Origin: GCA-020343675 sp964462945
Lineage (GTDB): Bacteria; Planctomycetota; Phycisphaerae; Sedimentisphaerales; Anaerobacaceae
Reading direction: 5' to 3'
DNA: 64,000 bases
NCBI GenBank assembly: GCA_964462945.1
Contig: CAYWZW010000023.1
Coordinates: forward strand, 1-64,000
The position numbers and the translations under genes are program-made. Each line of letters starts with the position of its first letter. The first letter of the stretch is position 1. The notes beneath the pieces were generated by a model. The model did no database searches. It was not told where the DNA came from and worked only from the letters and a program-made list of their open reading frames with translations. Below, piece by piece: positions 16,644-25,180 of this stretch.

Positions 16644-17924
16644 TTAGAATGTGGCTTTCCGAGCGGCAACGATCGTTCTCTCGATGTCTTTGGGCTTGTG
16701 TTCGGTGGAGACAAAGCAGGCCTCAAATTGAGAGGGCGGCAGGTAAACGCCCTCTCTGAGCATTACCTTATGAAATCTCGCGTACATGTCAGTGTCCGAC
16801 TTAACGGCTGATGCGTAGTCGGTCACCGGGCCCGGATTGAAAAATACCGTGAACATCGAGCCAACACGGTTAATCGTATGCTTGATGTCCCGCTCGCACA
16901 ATGCCTTGCGGATACCGCCGCAGAGGTTTTCAGCGGCGCGATCGAGAGCGGCATATACTCCCTCTGATTTGAGTAGCTTTAAGGTGGCGATGCCGGCGGC
17001 GACGCAGACAGGGTTTCCTGAAAGGGTGCCCGCCTGGTAGATCCGACCGGAAGGGGCCAGTTTATCCATCAGCCTGGCTTTTCCCCCACATGCCCCGATC
17101 GGGAATCCGCCGCCGATGATCTTGCCGAGACACGTCAGGTCTGCTTTCACGCCGACGAGGTCCTGGACGCTTCCGTACTTGATTCTGAAGCCGGTGATGA
17201 CTTCGTCAAAGATCAATATACTCCCATTTTTCGTGCATAATCTTCTGATGGTCTTCAAGAATCCTCTGGCCGGGGGCACGACTCCCATATTTCCCGCTAT
17301 CGGCTCAACGATGACCGCGGCTATCTGGTCTGGATATTTGCCGAACGCTCTTTCGAGCTTCTCGCAATCGTTGTAGGGCACAAGCAGGGTATGTTTCGTG
17401 AAGTCTTTAGGAACGCCCGGGCTGCTGGGGGCCCCGAGGGTCGTCGCGCCGGAGCCTGCCTGCACGAGCATGTGATCGACGTGGCCATGGTAACAGCCGA
17501 TGAACTTTATGATTTTGTCCCGCCCCGTGCAGCCGCGCGCCAGACGAATCGCGGTCATAACCGCCTCGGTGCCGGAGCTGACCAGGCGAATCTTCTCGAC
17601 CGAGCCAATTGCCTGGACAATCATCCGAGCCAGGTGTGTTTCAAGCTCCGTCGGTATGCCGAAGCTGGTCCCATTGACCATGACTTTCCTGACCCGGTCA
17701 AGCACCTCACGGTGCGCGTGACCGAGAATCATCGGGCCCCAGGAAAGACAGTAATCAATGTACTTATTGCCGTCCACATCATATAAGTGTGCACCTTTGG
17801 CCTTCTTGATGAATATCGGCTCAGAGCCGACGGCCTTGAAGGCGCGAACCGGACTGTTGACTCCGCCGGGTATTACCTTTGTCGCGTCCTGAAACAGCTT
17901 CTTGCTTTTCTGAAATACGGTCAT
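16644..17924 (-). CDS. hemL: glutamate-1-semialdehyde 2,1-aminomutase
   Basis: PLP enzyme that converts glutamate-1-semialdehyde, the HemA product, to 5-aminolevulinate. The 426-residue protein shows the N-terminal PGGVNSPVRAFKAVG, the cofactor region FIGCYHGHVDHMLVQAGSG, the Asp motif LIFDEVITGFR and the PLP lysine in CLGKIIGGGFPIGACGG at about residue 265. The length is standard. It is the second gene of a minus-strand pair with cobA-hemD, 18 bases downstream of it. hemB and hemC are not in the window, so the porphyrin route is completed elsewhere. Confidence 0.95.
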   Translation of the reverse strand: MTVFQKSKKLFQDATKVIPGGVNSPVRAFKAVGSEPIFIKKAKGAHLYDVDGNKYIDYCLSWGPMILGHAHREVLDRVRKVMVNGTSFGIPTELETHLARMIVQAIGSVEKIRLVSSGTEAVMTAIRLARGCTGRDKIIKFIGCYHGHVDHMLVQAGSGATTLGAPSSPGVPKDFTKHTLLVPYNDCEKLERAFGKYPDQIAAVIVEPIAGNMGVVPPARGFLKTIRRLCTKNGSILIFDEVITGFRIKYGSVQDLVGVKADLTCLGKIIGGGFPIGACGGKARLMDKLAPSGRIYQAGTLSGNPVCVAAGIATLKLLKSEGVYAALDRAAENLCGGIRKALCERDIKHTINRVGSMFTVFFNPGPVTDYASAVKSDTDMYARFHKVMLREGVYLPPSQFEACFVSTEHKPKDIERTIVAARKATF

Positions 17925-17942
17925 CTGATTTCCCTTGTTTCT

Positions 17943-19334
17943 TCAGTTTTCCTGCTGGGGCAGAATCGCAGCATCAATGCCATGTTTTCTCGCTTCTTGT
18001 TGCGTTGGCACGCCAAGACAATGGACCTTTATATGTGACGGGACCGGGCCGAATTTCTTTACGAATGCTCTCACCGTTGAACCGCTTGTAAAGAGGATTT
18101 TGTCGATATACTGGAAGTCCACATCGGCCGGCTCCATCTCCACGGTCATATAGACGGGGATTTCTTCGACCGATGCACCGAGCGCGACGAGACCCTCGGA
18201 CAATTCGCCAGAGGCGGCCGTCGCTTGCGGCAGAAGCACGTTCTTGTCTTTCATCTCGAGCGTGCCAAATTTTTCGAGCAGGCCCGCACTGGACTGCGTA
18301 TCCGCAACCAGGTCCGCCAAGATGCCAAAGGCGGTTAACTGCCGGGCCGTCGTCGTGCCAATGACGGCGACTTTCACCGAGTGAAGCGCTCTGGCGTCGG
18401 AACCATTCAGTCGCAATCGTTCGAAGAAAAACCTCGCGCCATGGGCGCTCGTAAATATGAGCCAGTCAAATTTTTCAATCTCCTTGAGTATTTCGTCAAG
18501 CTTTGAGTAATCTTCCAGAGGCACGCATTTGACGATCGGTCGATGCACGATCGTGCCGAGGTGCGTGTATTTCTCCGGATGCGTGCCGAGGACAAGGACC
18601 CTCGGTTTCCTGCCGAACCAGTTGAGCTTCTCGTGAAGTGCCACCACCTTGCCGACAATGAAAACGGCAGGAGTGCATAAGTCGGCTTCCTGGACGGTCT
18701 GAACAAAGCTCTCCAGAATTCCGGTCACCACTCTTTGGTTGTAGAAAGTGCCCCTCTCAATCGCGGCGATCTTCGTCCGGGGGGACCAGCCTGCTTTAAG
18801 CAAAGAGTTGACAATGTTCCGAATATTGCTGACGCCCATGAGAAAAACGATGGTGCCTGCGTCTGGAATTTCGATGTCCTTTTCCTCTTTGCGGTGTCCC
18901 GTTACGATGGCGACGCTGGGCGTGAAATCGCGATGCGTCGGCGGGATTCCGGCGTACGATGGGGCCGCCAACGCGCTGGTGACACCCGGCACCACCTCAA
19001 ACTCCACACCCGCTTCAGCACAAGCCTCGGCCTCCTCGCCGCCCCGGCCAAACAGAAACGGGTCACCCCCTTTCAGGCGAACAACGATTCTGTGTTCTGC
19101 GGCTTTCTCGACCAAGAGCGCGTTGATCCGGTCCTGCGACATCGTATGCCGGCTGGCGAATTTGCCAACCGTTATTACTTCGGCCTCCGCTTTGGCCAGT
19201 CGCAGTAACTCGGTCGGAATGAGGTGATCATGGAGAATGACGTCAGCCTGACAGATCAGTCCATAGCCCTTCAATGTAATCAGCTCGACGTCGCCGGGCC
19301 CTGCGCCTACAAGATAGACTCTTCCCTTTGACAT
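17943..19334 (-). CDS. cobA-hemD: fused uroporphyrinogen-III methyltransferase / synthase
   Basis: 463-residue bifunctional protein. Residues 1 to about 240 are a SAM-dependent uroporphyrinogen-III C-methyltransferase (VYLVGAGPGDVELITLKG, VVRLKGGDPFLFGRGGEE, VVPGVTSALAAPSYAGIP), which makes precorrin-2, the siroheme precursor. Residues from about 250 form a uroporphyrinogen-III synthase (DWLIFTSAHGARFFFERL, VAVIGTTTARQL, KILFTSGSTVRAFVKKFG). Such fusions are common in anaerobes. It supplies the siroheme branch used by the Ahb enzymes; the dehydrogenase/ferrochelatase that finishes siroheme is not in this window. It is divergent from ahbA. Confidence 0.93.
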   Translation of the reverse strand: MSKGRVYLVGAGPGDVELITLKGYGLICQADVILHDHLIPTELLRLAKAEAEVITVGKFASRHTMSQDRINALLVEKAAEHRIVVRLKGGDPFLFGRGGEEAEACAEAGVEFEVVPGVTSALAAPSYAGIPPTHRDFTPSVAIVTGHRKEEKDIEIPDAGTIVFLMGVSNIRNIVNSLLKAGWSPRTKIAAIERGTFYNQRVVTGILESFVQTVQEADLCTPAVFIVGKVVALHEKLNWFGRKPRVLVLGTHPEKYTHLGTIVHRPIVKCVPLEDYSKLDEILKEIEKFDWLIFTSAHGARFFFERLRLNGSDARALHSVKVAVIGTTTARQLTAFGILADLVADTQSSAGLLEKFGTLEMKDKNVLLPQATAASGELSEGLVALGASVEEIPVYMTVEMEPADVDFQYIDKILFTSGSTVRAFVKKFGPVPSHIKVHCLGVPTQQEARKHGIDAAILPQQEN

Positions 19335-19385
19335 TGTTGTCCCAAATTGACGGCTCTCCCGGAGAAAATTTAAAGATTTTTTCCG

Positions 19386-19423
19386 TTCTCACAAGTGAGA
19401 AAATCACAATACACACCGTGTGT
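19386..19423. promoter_or_regulatory. paired palindromes in hem divergent region
   Basis: TTCTCAC-AA-GTGAGAA (19386-19401) and ACACAC-C-GTGTGT (19411-19423) lie 9 bases apart between cobA-hemD and ahbA. The symmetry fits operator sites for dimeric regulators, for example the nearby Rrf2 protein, but no binding specificity is known. Confidence 0.4.
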
Positions 19424-19492
19424 GAATGTCGAAAAAGCAGCTCCCGGCAAGCCTCAGCTTTACTTTTCAGTATCTTCACACTATATTCTTCT

Positions 19493-19521
19493 TCTATAGT
19501 TGCTTGGCACATAAACGTCAA
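19493..19521 (-). promoter_or_regulatory. putative sigma-70 promoter of cobA-hemD / hemL
   Basis: On the minus strand TTGACG (19521-19516), 17 bases, TATAGA (19498-19493). The predicted transcript has a leader of about 150 bases that contains both palindromes at 19386-19423. Confidence 0.45.
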
Positions 19522-19590
19522 GTGGAAACATCGGATTGCTCGGGTAAGCCGCGCAGGTCACGGAATTCGTTACACGGCGGAAAGAGCTTT

Positions 19591-20055
19591 ATGGATAATA
19601 TCGATCGCCGAATACTCCAGGAGCTTCAAGACGATTTTCCTCTGCGGGAAAGGCCATACGACATTGTGGCCGACCGATTGCAGATCACCACGGAGGAACT
19701 CTGGACCAGGATCGAGCGGATGCTCGATGAGGGAGTGATTCGCCGGATTGGGGCCAGTGTCGATAGCAGCAAATTCGGTTTTCGCAGCACATTGGCCGCC
19801 GTGAGGGTTGATCCCGAGCTTGTGGACCACGCTGCTGACGTCATAGGTCAGTTTCATGAAGTTACCCACAGCTACCTTCGCGATGATGCTTTCAACATCT
19901 GGTTTACGATAATCGCGGTTGACGACAAAAGGATAAAGGAGATTCTTGAGCAAATCCGCACTTGTTTGTCTCTTGAAAAATCCGAGGTCCTTAATCTGCC
20001 GGTCAGGCGACTGTTTAAGTTAGATGCCCGTTTCAAGGTTTCCAAACAGTCTTGA
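19591..20055 (+). CDS. ahbA: siroheme decarboxylase subunit, AhbA-like
   Basis: 154-residue Lrp/AsnC-fold partner of AhbB. The winged-helix part reads NIDRRILQELQDDFPLRERPYD and VIRRIGASVDSSKFGFRSTLAAVRV; the ligand domain has FHEVTHSYLRDDAFNIWFTII, the form typical of AhbA. I start at the ATG at 19591, which has GGAAAGAG upstream; a longer in-frame extension lacks family likeness and crosses the regulatory region. It is separated from the main ahb operon by 7 kb and is divergent from cobA-hemD, so precursor supply and decarboxylation may share control. Confidence 0.88.
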   Translation: MDNIDRRILQELQDDFPLRERPYDIVADRLQITTEELWTRIERMLDEGVIRRIGASVDSSKFGFRSTLAAVRVDPELVDHAADVIGQFHEVTHSYLRDDAFNIWFTIIAVDDKRIKEILEQIRTCLSLEKSEVLNLPVRRLFKLDARFKVSKQS

Positions 20056-20634
20056 CAATTGTGCAGAGGCCGCCCGAGACATCGCACCGGCACTGTCGCA
20101 GGGGTGTCTTTTCGCTCTAACCCGCTGTGCGCCACCGGAGTTTTACTGACTTCGGAAGAATCTCAAGATTGAGAAAAAGCGGCGATTCAGGCCGATGAAT
20201 GAGGCTTGGGGATCAACTGTAGCGTTGAACACGGCAGTTTATTCGGATAGAATAACTTGAGTGTATCTATGTTTTAGAATACGGTTTGAAGGGTCATGGA
20301 CAACGCTGTAACGACCTGACATAAGCTGTCTGATTGAGAAGGTCTGGGACAAATCGAACAAAACGCGATGTGTCTTTCGACAGCAGCATCGCTTTCAACG
20401 GTGAATAACGGCCTGGGGCATATCAGGCCTTGAAATACATGCGATGGTGATTCCGTGTGACAGAGATAGATGCCCTGACCTATCGTCGGCCAAAGAACGG
20501 GTCTGGAGCTGGTTTTTCGCGAAAGATTGAATTTAACGAGACCTGGGGAGATCGACCAGCTCATTACTGGCAATCTCAGCAACCGCGCGGATCGCACTGC
20601 TCAACGAGATGCATGACATTCGGTAAGGTAAATT
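20056..20634. other. 579-bp region without a recognised gene
   Basis: Follows ahbA and precedes the receiver gene. I find no convincing reading frame with a ribosome site, no strong terminator and no clear promoter. The length would allow a regulatory RNA or a long leader for the receiver gene. Confidence 0.4.
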
Positions 20635-21030
20635 ATGGAAAACGGAAGGATTCTGGTTGTGGACGACGACCCTGATTTCGTCGCGCTCACGAAGGTCGTT
20701 TTGGAGGGTGATCACTATGCCGTGGTCACCGCGTGCGACAGAGCAGAAGCTATGAACGAAATTCAGGCGGGCAAGCCGGATTTGGTCATTATGGACGTTA
20801 TGATGTCCACGTGGTCGGACGGTTTTGAAATGTCCAGGGAGTTGAAAAAGGACCCGCGGTATAAAAATATCCCGATTCTCATGCTGACCGGGGTCGAGGA
20901 GAGAACCGGTATCGGTTTCAAATCGACCGCCGGGGACCCGGGGTTGCCCGTGAATGGATTCCTGGACAAACCCGTGGAGCGGGAGGTTTTGCTGGACGAA
21001 GTCAAGAGACTCCTGTCCGAGAAAGCCTAA
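20635..21030 (+). CDS. stand-alone response-regulator receiver protein
   Basis: 131-residue CheY-like receiver with no output domain: acidic pocket ILVVDDDPDF, phospho-acceptor Asp54 in LVIMDVMMSTWSDG, conserved Thr in ILMLTGVEE and Lys in GFLDKPVE. The loop before the last helix is longer than normal (GIGFKSTAGDPGLPVN). The stop is one base before the start of the downstream kinase, so the two are coupled. It may relay phosphate between kinases or act by protein contact. Confidence 0.9.
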   Translation: MENGRILVVDDDPDFVALTKVVLEGDHYAVVTACDRAEAMNEIQAGKPDLVIMDVMMSTWSDGFEMSRELKKDPRYKNIPILMLTGVEERTGIGFKSTAGDPGLPVNGFLDKPVEREVLLDEVKRLLSEKA

Positions 21031-21031
21031 C

Positions 21032-22459
21032 ATGGAGCCGGTACCGGAAAATATCAGACTGCTCAAAGGCGCTTACTGGCTGGCTAAACTCCGGTGGATA
21101 GCCATTGTCTATGTTGTCGTCGGCACTTATGTTTCACGTCACATTTTGGCCATAGACCTGAATGAAGTCGCCCTCTACGTTATTGCAGCTTTGCTTGTGG
21201 TGTACAATACTACGGTGCTGGTATTGTTAAATCGTCTGATGCGAGCCGATCAGCAGGTGCCGTGCAAAGCGGTCAACAAAATCGTTACCGCGTACAATAT
21301 CATCGTGTGGGTATTGTTGAATCGCTTCACAAGAATTGATCCGCAGGTCTCATGCAAATCAGTCAAGAGAATAATCAACCTGCAGATATGCACCGATTTG
21401 TTTCTTCTGACGGTGCTGCTGCACTTCTCCGGCGGCATTGAAAATCCCCTGGTTTTCTACTTCATCTTTCACATGATTATCGCAAGCATTCTGCTTTCGA
21501 TGCGGGAGAGTTATCTGCAGGCTACTTTTGCCGTCTGCCTTTTCGGTCTTCTTGTCTTGCTTGAATACAAGCAGCTCCTACCGCACTATTGCCTTACGGG
21601 ATTTGTGCCGCATTGCTTGCGCCAGGATAAGCTCTATGTGCTCGGCACGTTCTTCGTTTTTACAACGGCGGTTTATTTGGCCGTGTACATGGCCAATTAC
21701 ATTGCCATAAGGCTCAAGCACACCGAGCATGCCTACAGGCAGGCCAATATGATGCTCCAAGAGAAAGACCGCGTAAAGGACGAGTATGTTCTGCGCGTGA
21801 CGCATGATATCAAGGGGCATCTTGCAACGATACAGGGCTGCCTTGGCGCGGTTGTCGATAGACTGACCGGGCCGCTCGGGGCGCAGGAAGCTGACCTTAT
21901 CAAGCGTGCCCACGCCCGATCCGTCAAGCTCACCAACTTTGTCAAAGCGCTGTTACGGCTAACACAGATGCGACTGAGCGACCGGTCGGAAATGGACATT
22001 TTCCCGTTGAGCGATGCTCTGCGGAATGCCGTCAGCACGGTGGAAGCCAGGGCGCAAGAAAAAACCATAACCCTGGATTGCACCATCGAATCGCCGATGG
22101 ATGACATCTTTGGCGACCGGCTGTCCATCGAAGAAATGGTTACCAATCTGCTGTTGAACGCCATCAAGTACACGCCTGAAAAGGGAACCATCGAGATGAG
22201 CGCGAGCAATGGGGGAGACTGTGCGCTCGTAGAGATTGCCGACACGGGGATTGGCATACCCCAGGACGAGCAGAGCAGGATATTTGATGAATTCTACAGG
22301 GCGACCAATGCCAGGAAAGTCGAACGGGACGGCACCGGTCTCGGGCTGTCGATCGTCCGGCTTATTATGGAAAGGCATGGCGGCGAAATACAGGTCGAAA
22401 GTAAGGAAGGTCGTGGTACTCGATTCACGCTCAAGCTGCCAAAAGGCCGGCCTTCATAG
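21032..22459 (+). CDS. membrane histidine kinase, second RegB-motif sensor
   Basis: 475-residue sensor kinase starting at the ATG one base after the receiver stop. The N-terminal 230 residues are membrane helices homologous to the sensor of the kinase at 12710: both read LHFSGGxxNPxxxFxxFHxxI. Here the quinone motif is GGIENPL (residues 134-140), with Leu in place of the RegB Phe. There is no PAS domain; a short coiled segment leads to the dimerisation domain (VTHDIKGHLATIQG, His258) and the HATPase domain (NLLLNAIKYTPEKG, ADTGIGIP, GTGLGLSIV). A 90-base tandem duplication in the sensor (21203-21382) adds about 30 residues near helices 3 and 4. It precedes the NapC-like cytochrome by 62 bases. 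Confidence 0.85.
   Translation: MEPVPENIRLLKGAYWLAKLRWIAIVYVVVGTYVSRHILAIDLNEVALYVIAALLVVYNTTVLVLLNRLMRADQQVPCKAVNKIVTAYNIIVWVLLNRFTRIDPQVSCKSVKRIINLQICTDLFLLTVLLHFSGGIENPLVFYFIFHMIIASILLSMRESYLQATFAVCLFGLLVLLEYKQLLPHYCLTGFVPHCLRQDKLYVLGTFFVFTTAVYLAVYMANYIAIRLKHTEHAYRQANMMLQEKDRVKDEYVLRVTHDIKGHLATIQGCLGAVVDRLTGPLGAQEADLIKRAHARSVKLTNFVKALLRLTQMRLSDRSEMDIFPLSDALRNAVSTVEARAQEKTITLDCTIESPMDDIFGDRLSIEEMVTNLLLNAIKYTPEKGTIEMSASNGGDCALVEIADTGIGIPQDEQSRIFDEFYRATNARKVERDGTGLGLSIVRLIMERHGGEIQVESKEGRGTRFTLKLPKGRPS
21203..21382 (+). repeat. 90-bp tandem duplication inside kinase sensor domain
   Basis: Two consecutive 90-base units beginning TACAATA. The encoded copies read YNTTVLVLLNRLMRADQQVP and YNIIVWVLLNRFTRIDPQVS, followed by CKAVNKIV and CKSVKRII. 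The copies have diverged, so the event is not recent. The reading frame is kept. Confidence 0.8.
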
Positions 22460-22521
22460 GCGGCTGAAGTCTCGACCGAAGTACGTAAACTGAATTCGTT
22501 ATTAAGGCCAGAAGCAGAACT

Positions 22522-23901
22522 GTGAGTAATAAAAGGATGATATTTACATCGGGGATAAACGCTCTGAGACAAATGAGGTGGCCCGCAAAGATTCTCTTGC
22601 TGGCTGTCCTCGCGTCTGTCTTTGCCGCTGGAGCGATCGTTGTCACCGGGCAGCCGGGCTTTTGCAATTCCTGTCACATTATGGAGCCCTATTATGAGAA
22701 CTGGAAGAGTTCGGGGCATTCCAGCGTCAACTGTCTCGCCTGCCATTTGCAGCCGGGCTTTTCCGGCTATGTAAAAGGCAAGATAAACGGGCTTGCCCAG
22801 GCGGTCGATTGCATGGTCGGCAGGGTCGGCACCAAGCCGAGCGCTACCGTGACGGATGCTTCCTGTCTGAGGTCGGAATGTCACAGTGCAGCGGAAATCG
22901 CTCCAAAGAAGATCGACTACAACGGCATCAAATTCACTCATGAAAATCATGTTTCAAAAGTGGTTGACGGAATAAGAATCTCGTGCGGCACGTGCCACAG
23001 TCACTTCGAAGGGGACGAACATTTCAGCGTCAACAACGAGGCCTGTTTCGCGTGCCACTTTCTCAGGAATGTCCGGGCGGATACCAGAGCGGTTCGGACG
23101 AGCTGCCAGGACTGCCACGAGGTGCCGAATAAGGCCATCAATCGCGGGCTGGTGACGATCAACCACGCCGAGTTCGTTTCGTATAAAGCAAGCTGTGAAG
23201 AGTCCTGCCACAAAAATGAGATACAGAAGACAAGTGCGGTGGACGACAGAGTATGCTTGAACTGCCATAGTTTCGGCAAGCAGCAACATGCAGACGGCGC
23301 GGAGCTGCACGAAGCCCACACGGCCCGTGAGAAGGTGGAGTGCTTTGCATGTCACGGACAGGTGCTGCACGGGCAAACGGCGGTGGCGTCTCTTTCGGTC
23401 ATGATGGATTGCCGGAATTGTCACAGCGATACTCATCAGGTGCAGCGCACGATCTACACGACCCAGCACCCGATGCAGAGCCAAACAACGGATCGCGTTT
23501 TGAGCCCGATGTTTCTGACGCACGTGGAATGCACCGGGTGCCACATCGAGCGGGTGCAAAAAAAGTCCGGGGCATTGGATAGCTTCGGGACCGTCGCCAA
23601 AGCGGTGCCCCGGGCCTGTGACACGTGTCACGAGAAAGGGACAGGACAACAATACGTACCGTTCTGGCAGGGACAAATAAAGGCGAAATATGAGCAGGTC
23701 CGTCTCAAGGTTGATAATCTCGAGGCGCAAATGCGGGTGCAAACAAATGAGGAAGCAGCGAAGAGACTCGGCGACAAGGTGGAGCAAGCGAAGTTGATTC
23801 TTGAGTCTATTGCATCGGACGGCAGTTGGGGCGTTCATAATTTCAAATATACTGAAGCTATGCTTCTTCGGGCGGAAGAAATAGTCAGTGGAGCAAAATA
23901 G
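22522..23901 (+). CDS. NapC/NirT-type membrane multiheme cytochrome c
   Basis: 459-residue cytochrome with one N-terminal membrane helix (residues about 22-43) and the NapC/NrfH signature CNSCHIMEPYYENWKSSGH then CLACHLQPGFSGY, indicating a quinol dehydrogenase that feeds periplasmic redox partners. It goes far beyond the usual four hemes of this family: ten CXXCH motifs plus one CX4CH (CLRSECH) and one CX3CH (CEESCH). The C-terminal 100 residues are a charged helix, possibly a docking coiled coil. Start is GTG with no close alternative. It opens the cytochrome cluster downstream of the RegB-motif kinase and is the natural entry point for electrons. Confidence 0.88.
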   Translation: MSNKRMIFTSGINALRQMRWPAKILLLAVLASVFAAGAIVVTGQPGFCNSCHIMEPYYENWKSSGHSSVNCLACHLQPGFSGYVKGKINGLAQAVDCMVGRVGTKPSATVTDASCLRSECHSAAEIAPKKIDYNGIKFTHENHVSKVVDGIRISCGTCHSHFEGDEHFSVNNEACFACHFLRNVRADTRAVRTSCQDCHEVPNKAINRGLVTINHAEFVSYKASCEESCHKNEIQKTSAVDDRVCLNCHSFGKQQHADGAELHEAHTAREKVECFACHGQVLHGQTAVASLSVMMDCRNCHSDTHQVQRTIYTTQHPMQSQTTDRVLSPMFLTHVECTGCHIERVQKKSGALDSFGTVAKAVPRACDTCHEKGTGQQYVPFWQGQIKAKYEQVRLKVDNLEAQMRVQTNEEAAKRLGDKVEQAKLILESIASDGSWGVHNFKYTEAMLLRAEEIVSGAK

Positions 23902-23903
23902 GA

Positions 23904-25094
23904 TTGGTCCAGGAGATGAAAGCCAAGCCACATACAAAAATCGCCGGTACTGCTCTCGTGGTTCTTGCCGCCGCAGCGGCATTGACAGACATGGTTTGGG
24001 TGGACGCGGCCCGGGCCGCACAGAGCGGGCCACACCATTCTTTTCTCGGAGGTCCGTGGGAGCTTGTCGTTAAGATGGGCCTGGAAGGAGAGGGGCTGCG
24101 TTTCCCACTGACCGTGCCCGACGAAAATAAGCCCCGGAAATTCGATACCGTTCTGCCGGTTAAGGGAACACCCGTCAAGGTGAAGCTCGAAGAATACGTC
24201 CCGGATCTGAAGTGGGAGACTGCCGCAGTCAAACACCCCGGCGACGGCATTGCAGTAAAACTGGCAATCAGAGGGAAAAACCCGGAGCAAGATGTCTGGC
24301 TGAGTCCTGATGATCCGGCCAGGCAATCGATATCTTCCAGCGTTGGAGGGGTGGCGATAAGAAGACTCCACAATCCCGACGCCGCGGAGGTACTGGTGCG
24401 GGGACTGACCCACCCTAAAGCCGTTGGCATTCTGTCCGTCTGGCCGGAGGACGGCAATCGGCCGTTTGAATGTGCGGCCAGGACCGCCGAGACAATAACC
24501 TTGCCGGGGTCCAAGTACAGGCTGACTGTCATGGAATATGTGCCGCACTACTCGATTGACACTCAGACTAGGAAAGTCGTCAGCCAGTCAGACAAGCCCG
24601 TTAATCCTGCCGTCAGGATAGCCATCGATGACGGGCGGAGGGTTTCCGAGCAATGGCTTTGGGCGAAATTTCCGTCGTCGCCACACGAGGAAACGAAACT
24701 TCCCCTGCGTATGCGATTTGCCGATGTTGACCTCCGCGGCGATCAGGGCAGTTACGTTCTTGCGGTGGCAAGCGGAACCAAGGTGTGGGTACTTTTGTCT
24801 AACAAGGGCGAAAAACTCGCGGAAAAAGCCGTACTCGGGCGTCCTTATCCCTTTGCAGACAAGGAATACGGCTTCAGCATTGAAACGGTTATGGACGGGG
24901 CGATTATTAAGACTGAGTGGAAAAACAATTCTGAGAGATTGCTGAGTCCCGCTCTTGTCGCGACGATTGAGGAAGACGGGACGTCGCGCCAAGCCGTCTT
25001 GGAGCTGAACAAGCCCTTCCACCACAAAACAAAGTCCGGAACGTTGGTGCTGCTGTACAGACGCGCGCCGGCGCCCGTCGGGGCAGTTAACTGA
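23904..25094 (+). CDS. secreted ResB-like soluble-domain protein
   Basis: 396-residue exported protein with a signal peptide (KIAGTALVVLAAAAALTDMVWVDAARA). Two segments of about 60 residues echo each other: VKVKLEEYVPDLKWET and YRLTVMEYVPHYSIDT, each followed by a basic/acidic stretch; the second continues with DKPVNPAVRIAI. This EYVP...NPAxxI pattern resembles the periplasmic domain of ResB-like cytochrome c assembly proteins in planctomycetes, but there are no further membrane helices. The start is TTG at 23904 or ATG at 23916; neither has a textbook ribosome site. Its place between two multiheme cytochromes supports a role in their maturation or assembly. Family assignment is tentative. 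Confidence 0.5.
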   Translation: MVQEMKAKPHTKIAGTALVVLAAAAALTDMVWVDAARAAQSGPHHSFLGGPWELVVKMGLEGEGLRFPLTVPDENKPRKFDTVLPVKGTPVKVKLEEYVPDLKWETAAVKHPGDGIAVKLAIRGKNPEQDVWLSPDDPARQSISSSVGGVAIRRLHNPDAAEVLVRGLTHPKAVGILSVWPEDGNRPFECAARTAETITLPGSKYRLTVMEYVPHYSIDTQTRKVVSQSDKPVNPAVRIAIDDGRRVSEQWLWAKFPSSPHEETKLPLRMRFADVDLRGDQGSYVLAVASGTKVWVLLSNKGEKLAEKAVLGRPYPFADKEYGFSIETVMDGAIIKTEWKNNSERLLSPALVATIEEDGTSRQAVLELNKPFHHKTKSGTLVLLYRRAPAPVGAVN

Positions 25095-25180
25095 GTTGGT
25101 ATGCTACGCAGTTTGTAGCACGAGATAGCCTGTTGATGTGGGCTTGTTATGAACTTTAATGAGCTTCAGAGGGTGTAATA

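Noticed and set aside
14624..22459. Second sigma-54 regulator as output of the second kinase
   Set aside because: The partner gene at 20635 encodes only a receiver domain; no AAA+ or DNA-binding domain is present.
22954..24033. Long minus-strand frame (359 codons) opposite the NapC-like cytochrome
   Set aside because: The plus-strand frame has heme motifs in order; the antisense frame has no known motif and no ribosome site and arises from codon bias.
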